Shown piece after piece: positions 1-4,925 of a stretch of DNA of 6,310 bases (positions are counted from its first letter, which is position 1; the number at the start of each line of letters is the position of its first letter). The stretch comes from Planctomycetaceae bacterium. GTDB lineage: Bacteria; Planctomycetota; Planctomycetia; Planctomycetales; Planctomycetaceae. A program made the translations under genes and the position numbers. The notes beneath the pieces are model-generated. The model saw nothing but the letters and a program-made list of their open reading frames with translations, searched no databases and had not been told where the DNA came from. The stretch spans positions 1-6,310 of the forward strand of contig JAGQQQ010000540.1 in the NCBI GenBank assembly GCA_020426125.1. Direction: 5' to 3'.

Positions 1-1
1 G

Positions 2-217
2 ATGGTCGACGAGCCTCATGATCCCCTTCCTCCGAGCGAATGGATTCCCGTTTGGGAGGGACTGTTCGCTCCCGATGAGCAACCCGAGGAGCGACCGTCG
101 ACCAACGATCCGTCTCCGCCAACTCGGTCTGAGACACCCCCATCGGAAAAGGGATCACGGGACTCGGCATTACCGCCATCTCCTCCGTTGCCGGAACAAA
201 TCTCCCAGGAAATCTGA
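2..217 (+). CDS. C-terminal end of an unidentified gene (proline-rich acidic tail), 5' partial
   Basis: The frame is open from the left edge to a TGA at 215-217. I read it as the end of a longer protein, because the frame carries no stop before the edge and the Met at position 2 may be internal. The 71 visible residues are rich in Pro, Glu, Asp and Ser (for example LPPSEWIPVWEGLF near the start, then PPSPPLPEQISQEI at the end). This resembles a disordered, charged tail and contains no domain I recognise. No membrane segment or catalytic motif is visible. The gene converges on the DUF971 gene with 47 bp between the stop codons, and no terminator hairpin is evident there. The function cannot be inferred. 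Codon choice looks coding-like, but a short proline-rich frame can arise by chance, so confidence is moderate. Confidence 0.5.
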   Translation: MVDEPHDPLPPSEWIPVWEGLFAPDEQPEERPSTNDPSPPTRSETPPSEKGSRDSALPPSPPLPEQISQEI

Positions 218-264
218 TCAAAGCGGCCCCAACTCAAGAAACGGATGCCTGGCAACTCTCTGGC

Positions 265-588
265 TTACTCCGGTCCCCGCTCGACATCGGGGGCGTCCCG
301 AAGTTTTTCCAGGTGATCCCAGGAGTACAATCCGGTATTGTGGCCATCGCTCCATTGGATCTTCAGAGCGTAGTTGCCCGCAAACTCGATTGCTGCGGGG
401 TGGATATTCCGAGGAACGCCGGTGGGATCGAGGATCCGTTCTCCCGTGAATTCGTTCACGCATGCGGCACAGGGACATTCGCAACGAAGGAAGAAGTACG
501 GGAATCGATATGTTCTCACTCCGTTCCATTCCACTTCCAGAACGCCCTGATCGTGGTGGGCTCGAATCGCTGTCGGGGTATTTGTCAT
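265..588 (-). CDS. DUF971 / gamma-butyrobetaine hydroxylase-like N-terminal domain protein
   Basis: This is a 107-residue protein consisting almost entirely of one DUF971 (GBBH-like_N) domain. Family hallmarks are all present: an early Trp (WNGVRTYRFP, residues 21-30), the LRCECPCAAC motif (34-43) and the late IQWSDGHNTGLYSW motif (77-90). C38, C40, C43 and H83 match the zinc ligands known from the N-terminal domain of human gamma-butyrobetaine hydroxylase. The catalytic 2-oxoglutarate oxygenase domain is absent, so this is not an enzyme of carnitine synthesis. DUF971 also occurs at the end of the plastid Fe-S scaffold HCF101, so a role linked to Fe-S or metal handling is a reasonable guess but unproven. 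No signal peptide is seen; it is probably cytoplasmic. The ATG at 588 gives the usual family length; the upstream sequence has only a weak GAAG-like ribosome site. It is divergent from the MMPL gene and shares its 279-bp upstream region. Confidence 0.88.
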   Translation of the reverse strand: MTNTPTAIRAHHDQGVLEVEWNGVRTYRFPYFFLRCECPCAACVNEFTGERILDPTGVPRNIHPAAIEFAGNYALKIQWSDGHNTGLYSWDHLEKLRDAPDVERGPE

Positions 589-659
589 AGTGCCGTCTTC
601 GGGATCAGTGAGGTGGTTTTACGATGAGGATAGCGAGAGAACATCGTAGCGAGAATCCG

Positions 660-737
660 GTTTCAAGCCGTTCCTGTTTCGAAAAGGACATGTGGGGAAA
701 CCGAACGACGGGAAACGAATGCGGTTCCGTTTGAAAC
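660..737. repeat. Array of five GAAAC/GTTTC half-sites (putative operator array)
   Basis: GTTTC occurs at 660-664 and 676-680, and its reverse complement GAAAC at 697-701, 712-716 and 733-737. The successive spacings are 16, 21, 15 and 21 bp, close to alternating one-and-a-half and two helical turns. Random sequence of this length would be expected to hold about 0.15 such pentamers. Wider matches also exist: CGGTTTC (658-664) is the inverse of GAAACCG (697-703), and GGGAAAC is repeated directly at 695-701 and 710-716. A DNA-binding regulator of the MMPL gene or the DUF971 gene is a plausible reader; no regulator is encoded in the window. Confidence 0.4.
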
Positions 738-743
738 GGCCGC
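721..743. promoter_or_regulatory. Inverted repeat (dyad) upstream of the MMPL gene
   Basis: CCGTTT (727-732) and AAACGG (734-739) form a perfect dyad around a single G at 733. It is extended by GCGG (721-724) facing CCGC (740-743), with two unpaired T at 725-726. That gives ten matched positions per arm. The one-base centre makes it a poor RNA hairpin but a good binding site for a dimeric repressor, such as the TetR-type regulators that often control exporters. It lies about 125-147 bp before the MMPL start. No T-run follows, so it is not an intrinsic terminator. Confidence 0.35.
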
Positions 744-789
744 AAAGGTCTCAGCCACCGGAATTTGGGGAGTCTCGCCCGCCGTTTGA

Positions 790-818
790 TTGACCATCGT
801 TCCACGTCTCGATAGGGT
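790..818 (+). promoter_or_regulatory. Possible sigma-70-like promoter for the MMPL gene
   Basis: TTGACC (790-795) matches five of six -35 consensus bases. Weak -10 candidates follow at 15 bp (GATAGG, 811-816) or 17 bp (TAGGGT, 813-818). Transcription would start near 825, giving a leader of roughly 40 bases before the ATG at 868. The -10 match is poor, so this is tentative. Confidence 0.3.
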
Positions 819-867
819 CACGGTTCCCTGTCCGCCCCCCCCTATTCCGCAGCGTGTTTGCCACCCC

Positions 868-3459
868 ATGGACCAGCGATTTGGCGATCATGTGAGCCGA
901 CATCCGGTTCTTTGGCTTTGTTTTTGGGGAATCCTTGCTTTCCTGACGATCTTTCAGGCTCCTTCCTTCGAATCGGTCTGGAAGGACGGAGAGTTTGCTT
1001 TTCTCCCAGGCGACGTTCCCAGTCGGCGGGCGGAACAACTGTATCGCGATGCCTTCCTCACGAAGGGGGGCGACACTGAGGAGTCCGCCCCTCCCGCAGA
1101 CCCGGAAGACAAGTCGTTCGACCAGGATCCTCTGGGGAGTAGCATTGTCATTGTCCTCGAGCGGAAGGACCGCCCCACGGGACTGACACCGGCCGATGAG
1201 GATTTTATTGCCTTCGATCTGCTTCCCGCCCTGGAACAAATTCAAGCAACGACTCCACCGGGCTATTACGACCTGGAATACGGACCGCTGACGGAGAAAT
1301 TGCCGTGGGAACAGCAGATCGTCCGGGACATCTCAAGTCGCGAGGATCCTCGCTTGGGGACGCTGTTCACCAGCGAGGATCTCAAAGCCACGCTGATTGT
1401 CCTGGAATTGAAGACTGAGTTTCTCGATCGGCAAAACGGGCTCGTCGTTCAGCGAATCGAAAATCTGCTGAGGTCTCCTAAGATCCTGGAGTGCAAGCCG
1501 CTCGGACTGTCCATCGCTCTCAGCGGTTCCGCCACGGTGGGCCGCGACATGCTGCGGGCGGAAAAGATCAGTGCCAGCCGAACAGAGACGTTCACGAAGG
1601 TTCTGGTCATTGTCCTGCTCATGTTGATCTACCGATCTCCGTTGCTGGCGCTAGTTCCCTTGGTGACGGTCGGCGTCGCCGTCGAACTCTCCCAAGCGTT
1701 GCTGAGAATCCTCGCGAGTTGGGGATGGATCGAATTATTCACCGGCCTGGAAGTCTACGTCACCGTGGTCGTTTACGGGGCCGGGATCGATTATTGCCTG
1801 TTTCTGATTGCCCGGTACAAGGAGGAACTCGACCTGGGACTGATGCGTTCTGACGCGATGTCCCGTTCGATCCATCGCGTCGGAATCGCTCTCGCGACAA
1901 GCGCGGGAACAAGCATCATCGGAATCGCGATGATGGGATTCTCCGACTTCGGGAAGTTCCGGCAAGCTGGTTTTGCCATCTCGTTTGGACTGTTCGTTGT
2001 ATTGTGTTTCGCGGTCACCTTCACACCGGCGTTTCTTTTACTCTTCGGAAAGTGGGTGTTCTGGCCCAACCTTCGTGACCGCGATCCCAGCAAACAGGCC
2101 GGGTGGCTGCCGTCGACCACGATCTGGGGGAAACTCCGAGAAGCCCGGCTGCTGGATAAGGTTTGGAACGCCATTGCCGACACACTCCACAAAAGGCCGG
2201 GCACTGTGTTCCTGATCACCACTCTGGTGATGCTCCCCTTCGCCACGATCGGAGGAGTCTACCAGGACGATCTCAGCTACGGCCTCCTCTCCGACCTTCC
2301 GCAAGATGAACCGAGCGTGCTCGGCGCCGAGGTGGTGCAGAACCATTATGCCGCTGGGATTACCGGACCGGTGACGGTGCTCCTGGAATTCGAGGAACAA
2401 TCCTTACGCGACTATCTGGAGAAAAACGAAAACGTGTCCGGTCGCGGCGACCTGCTCAACAATCAGAATGTGGCAAAGCGCTTAAGCAAAGAGATTTCCG
2501 ATCACCTGCTCTCACAAAAGGAGTCGCTGAATCTGGAAGACATTCGCAGCCAAGAATATCCGCTGGGAGTCGGGGAGTTGGCACGTGAGTACGAAGCCAG
2601 CCTCCCTTTGCGTTCGCTCGGCGCGAAACGGGTGCTGGCGTTCCGGAACTACACGAGTCTGCATGGAGATTACGCGGGCCGGGTGATGCGGATGGACTTG
2701 ATCACGAGGCTTGATCCCTTTTCTCGGGAAGCCATTCAGCAACTTTCGACGCAGGAACAGGCCATCCGAGAAGCGATTCCCGAGTCCTTGCGTGAGAATG
2801 TCAGAATTCTCCCCATGGGGACTACCGCCGGGATCCGTGATCTCAAATCGGTGACCGATCACGATCGCGTTTTGATTGACATCCTCGTCGTGACTTCGGT
2901 CTATCTCGTGATCGTGCTTCTGCTCGGAAGGCCTCGAATTTGCGCCTATCTGATGGTGACCGTCGTCTTTAGCTACCTCGTCAGTTTGGGGGTGACGTAC
3001 GTTGTCTTTTATCTGCGAGACCCGAGTGGGTTCACTGGGATCGACTGGAAGGTCCCAATCTATCTGTTCACGATCCTGATCGCGATGGGCGAGGACTACA
3101 ACATCCTGCTGATGGCCCGAATTGAAGAGGAGCAACAGACACATGGCCTCGTCGGCGGAGTGCTGCATGCCCTAACGAAGACGGGGAGCATCATCTCCAG
3201 CTGTGGGATCATCATGGCCGGGACCTTCTGTTCTCTGATGTCCGGTGAGCTTTTGGGAATGGTTCAACTCGGATTCGCCCTTGCATTTGGCGTGATGTTG
3301 GACACCTTCATCGTTCGGCCCATCCTTGTTCCCGCTTACCTGATCATGCTGTATCAAGGGCAGTTTGGCGTTCTTGGGCCCTGGCTTGGAGGACCGGTCC
3401 AATTGGAATCGGACAACTTGATGAGCGTCGAGACCGATCCTCGGGATCAAGTCGACTGA
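868..3459 (+). CDS. MMPL-family RND transporter (inner-membrane exporter)
   Basis: This is an 863-residue proton-driven exporter of the MMPL branch of the RND superfamily, which moves lipids or hydrophobic compounds across the inner membrane; its substrate is unknown. The layout is a duplicated RND plan. TM1 is at about 12-32 (HPVLWLCFWGILAFL), a periplasmic porter domain with FLPGDVPS follows to about 240, then TM2-6 (about 243-394). TM7 lies near 446-464, a second porter domain with LSYGLLSDLPQDEP follows, and TM8-12 span about 668-830. The proton-relay Asp-Tyr pairs are present in each half: D308-Y309 (GAGIDYCLFLIARYKEEL) and D743-Y744 (MGEDYNILLMARIEEE). I chose ATG 868 because it puts TM1 about a dozen residues from the start. 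An upstream TTG at 790 would add 26 proline-rich residues and overlaps the likely -35 box. No clear Shine-Dalgarno is seen. The frame is intact. No adaptor or outer-membrane partner is adjacent. The stop lies inside the convergent small gene. Confidence 0.93.
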   Translation: MDQRFGDHVSRHPVLWLCFWGILAFLTIFQAPSFESVWKDGEFAFLPGDVPSRRAEQLYRDAFLTKGGDTEESAPPADPEDKSFDQDPLGSSIVIVLERKDRPTGLTPADEDFIAFDLLPALEQIQATTPPGYYDLEYGPLTEKLPWEQQIVRDISSREDPRLGTLFTSEDLKATLIVLELKTEFLDRQNGLVVQRIENLLRSPKILECKPLGLSIALSGSATVGRDMLRAEKISASRTETFTKVLVIVLLMLIYRSPLLALVPLVTVGVAVELSQALLRILASWGWIELFTGLEVYVTVVVYGAGIDYCLFLIARYKEELDLGLMRSDAMSRSIHRVGIALATSAGTSIIGIAMMGFSDFGKFRQAGFAISFGLFVVLCFAVTFTPAFLLLFGKWVFWPNLRDRDPSKQAGWLPSTTIWGKLREARLLDKVWNAIADTLHKRPGTVFLITTLVMLPFATIGGVYQDDLSYGLLSDLPQDEPSVLGAEVVQNHYAAGITGPVTVLLEFEEQSLRDYLEKNENVSGRGDLLNNQNVAKRLSKEISDHLLSQKESLNLEDIRSQEYPLGVGELAREYEASLPLRSLGAKRVLAFRNYTSLHGDYAGRVMRMDLITRLDPFSREAIQQLSTQEQAIREAIPESLRENVRILPMGTTAGIRDLKSVTDHDRVLIDILVVTSVYLVIVLLLGRPRICAYLMVTVVFSYLVSLGVTYVVFYLRDPSGFTGIDWKVPIYLFTILIAMGEDYNILLMARIEEEQQTHGLVGGVLHALTKTGSIISSCGIIMAGTFCSLMSGELLGMVQLGFALAFGVMLDTFIVRPILVPAYLIMLYQGQFGVLGPWLGGPVQLESDNLMSVETDPRDQVD

Positions 3460-3695
3460 CCCGTCATGACGTGCTTCCCAACCCGATGAAATGCCCAACA
3501 AACGCCGGTGTTGAGGGCTCCAATCAACAGCGTGCTCAACAGATCCGCCGGCGACGTGAGAGCGGCGATCAAAAAGAACACCGGAACAGCCAACCACCAG
3601 TTCTGACGCTGAGACGCTGCCGTGCGAAAGAAGACCATACAACAGACCAACGACACAACAACCACGAACAGGATTTCGAGAATTCCGACCGACAT
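3447..3695 (-). CDS. Small hydrophobic membrane protein, function unknown
   Basis: This encodes an 82-residue protein beginning MSVGILEILFVVVVSLVCC. A first membrane helix spans roughly residues 4-23. After a short polar stretch (RTAASQRQN, 24-32), one long or two short hydrophobic segments run from about 33 to 68 (WWLAVPVFFLIAALTSP, then LLSTLLIGALNTGVCWAF). The tail is basic (HRVGKH). I chose ATG 3695 because a GGAG (plus-strand CTCC at 3704-3707) sits 8 bases upstream. A longer frame starting at 3785 would add 30 residues that look non-coding. Its stop overlaps the end of the MMPL gene by 13 bp, tail to tail. The hydrophobic pattern and ribosome site argue for a real gene even though the + strand is also open here. 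I do not recognise a family. A membrane accessory or anchor role would be a guess. Confidence 0.65.
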   Translation of the reverse strand: MSVGILEILFVVVVSLVCCMVFFRTAASQRQNWWLAVPVFFLIAALTSPADLLSTLLIGALNTGVCWAFHRVGKHVMTGQST

Positions 3696-3703
3696 GTGAC
3701 GAA

Positions 3704-3707
3704 CTCC
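3704..3707 (-). promoter_or_regulatory. Shine-Dalgarno GGAG of the small membrane protein gene
   Basis: The minus strand reads TTGGAGTTCGTCACATG; GGAG lies 8 bases before the ATG at 3695. It is the clearest ribosome site in the window, and it decides the start of this gene against the longer frame that begins at 3785. Confidence 0.5.
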
Positions 3708-3782
3708 AACTCGATCATGAATGCAATGGAGAATGGGCAACACTCTTCCATCCGAAGATTTGGACGGTCCCATTTCCTGAAC

Positions 3783-3835
3783 CACGCAACAAATCTTGCG
3801 TGAGGATTAAGGGAATCTCGAAGGGCTTTGTTGCG
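3783..3835. repeat. Nested, mutually exclusive inverted repeats upstream of the FHA pair
   Basis: CACGCAA (3783-3789) is an exact inverse of TTGCGTG (3796-3802) across a 6-base loop. The same left arm, extended as CGCAACAAA (3785-3793), is also an exact inverse of TTTGTTGCG (3827-3835) across 33 bases. Both pairings cannot form at once. They lie in the 201-bp gap (3696-3896) between the divergent small membrane gene and the zinc-ribbon FHA gene, 62-114 bases before the latter's start. Otherwise this gap holds no coding frame I believe and no strong promoter match. The repeats could be a pair of operators or a switchable leader structure. Confidence 0.4.
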
Positions 3836-3896
3836 AATGGACTTCCAACCCTGCAAAATCGGACGATCCAAATTCAACCGGCGGGAATCGTTCGAG

Positions 3897-4859
3897 ATGC
3901 AGTATTGTCCTTTTTGTCAATTGCCCCTGGAGTCGCCCGTGGCGACGTGCCCTTCGTGTTACGCGGACCTCTCGGGAATCGGCGCCGCATCAGCCCCCCC
4001 GGCCGCATCCGTCCAGCGAGGGGGAACGGTGGTCGAATCGGTTCAGGGGATTCGTGATCAAATCCAGCAGGCGCAGCAGCCAGCTGCCGCAGGCCCAGCC
4101 CGTTCGGGAGGTGACGGCCGAGTCACTCAGCCGGAAATGGCTGATGACACGGTCCCGTTTCGCCCCTTGAGGCGAATGCCGACTCTGAAATTGTGCGTTC
4201 TGGATGACGGCAGCCGCGACCAGGGAGAATGGTTCTGGATTCGCAAACCTCGATTTCTCGTAGGACGGGTTGAAGGCGATCTGATCATCGGCAATGAGAT
4301 CGACATGTCAGGGAAGCATTTCGAGATTGTGGCAACCATGGTCAAGAATGAGTTCAAGTTCGTCCTCCGCGATGTTGGCAGCCGCAACGGAACCTTTCTG
4401 CGCGTCTCTCGACTGGTTCTTCGCAAGGACATGGAACTGATTCTCGGCGCTCGCCGGTATCGATTTGATCCCGGCAGCGCCTCTCAACCGGAGATTCCCG
4501 TCAATCCGAGCCAAAGCACCGGCGGATGGGAACGGGTCGACCCCACCGCCATTCAAACCATGTTTCCCGCCCTCGTGGAGCAAACTGGTTCGGGGGCTGG
4601 GAAGCGTCATGACTTTCGAACAGACGAACTCTTTCTCGGACGTGACGCAAGACGATGTGTCTTGCACGTCGATGGGGATCCGCTCGTGAGCCCTGTCCAC
4701 GCGAAGATCTCCCGCGATCAGAAAGGGCGCTGGCAAATCGAGAATCAAAGTTCCCTGAATGGGATCTGGCTCCGCGTTCAGGAGGTTGCCCTAGATGGGG
4801 ATGCCGAAGTACAGGCTGGGGAGCAACGCATTCTCATCCGTTTCCCCCCCAGGTTCTAG
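3897..4859 (+). CDS. Zinc-ribbon protein with two FHA domains
   Basis: This encodes a 320-residue, probably cytoplasmic, phosphothreonine-recognition protein with no membrane segment. The N-terminus is a zinc ribbon with C4/C7 and C18/C21 (CPFC and CPSC). A low-complexity Ala/Gln/Pro linker (about 27-95) follows. FHA domain 1 (about 95-190) shows FLVGR (120-124), SGKH (138-141) and DVGSRNGTF (159-167), so the usual phosphopeptide contacts R124, S138 and N164 are present. FHA domain 2 (about 230-318) shows FLGRD (246-250), SPVH (265-268) and NQSSLNGIWL (283-292). It keeps the Arg, Ser and Asn but has Ile-Trp in place of the usual Thr-Phe. I chose ATG 3897 because the protein then begins MQYCPFC, the standard way zinc-ribbon proteins start; ATG 3837 or TTG 3828 would add about 20 polar residues. 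It is probably co-transcribed with the FHA-ABC gene 66 bp downstream and may act as its adaptor or regulator. Partner and function are inferred. Confidence 0.85.
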   Translation: MQYCPFCQLPLESPVATCPSCYADLSGIGAASAPPAASVQRGGTVVESVQGIRDQIQQAQQPAAAGPARSGGDGRVTQPEMADDTVPFRPLRRMPTLKLCVLDDGSRDQGEWFWIRKPRFLVGRVEGDLIIGNEIDMSGKHFEIVATMVKNEFKFVLRDVGSRNGTFLRVSRLVLRKDMELILGARRYRFDPGSASQPEIPVNPSQSTGGWERVDPTAIQTMFPALVEQTGSGAGKRHDFRTDELFLGRDARRCVLHVDGDPLVSPVHAKISRDQKGRWQIENQSSLNGIWLRVQEVALDGDAEVQAGEQRILIRFPPRF

Positions 4860-4925
4860 TTTTTAAGCCCGCCTCTTGGCTTTCCCAGTTCCCCGACCCC
4901 TGGCCCCTCATCCCCATTCTCCGCC

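Larger units (their letters stand above)
589..867. promoter_or_regulatory. Divergent intergenic region between the DUF971 gene and the MMPL gene
   Basis: This 279-bp gap has no convincing coding frame. It must carry the start signals of both flanking genes. It contains a TAGCGAGA direct repeat (631-638 and 647-654), five GAAAC/GTTTC pentamers at 660-737, a dyad at 721-743, a repeated CCGTTTGA octamer (727-734 and 782-789), a promoter-like TTGACC at 790-795 and a run of eight C at 835-842. Such density suggests regulation, but which gene is regulated is inference. Confidence 0.5.

Noticed and set aside
18..449. A 143-codon open frame on the + strand across the partial gene and the DUF971 gene
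   Set aside because: Its product is a basic Arg/Ser-rich sequence without motifs, and it runs antisense to a clear DUF971 domain, so it is a shadow frame.
790..867. TTG start at 790 for the MMPL gene, adding 26 residues
   Set aside because: The added residues are proline-rich and unlike MMPL N-termini, the TTG coincides with a likely -35 box, and ATG 868 places TM1 at the normal position.
2512..3168. A 218-codon minus-strand open frame inside the MMPL gene
   Set aside because: It is His/Gln/Asp-rich shadow coding opposite conserved MMPL membrane segments, including the second Asp-Tyr pair.
3436..3471. Short palindromes at the convergent junction (GATCC-tcg-GGATC, GTCGAC, CGTCATGACG) as a bidirectional terminator
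   Set aside because: Stems are only 3-5 bp and no T-run follows on either strand, so there is no real support for an intrinsic terminator.
3994..4000. C7 tract in the linker of the zinc-ribbon FHA gene (with another C7 at 4844-4850) as a phase-variation switch
   Set aside because: Tracts of seven C are unremarkable at this base composition, the frame is intact, and no variation can be seen from one sequence.
4816..4864. CTGGGG/CCCCAG pairing followed by TTTTT as a terminator between the two FHA genes
   Set aside because: The loop would be 25 bases and seven bases separate the stem from the T-run; it lies mostly in coding sequence and the genes look co-transcribed.
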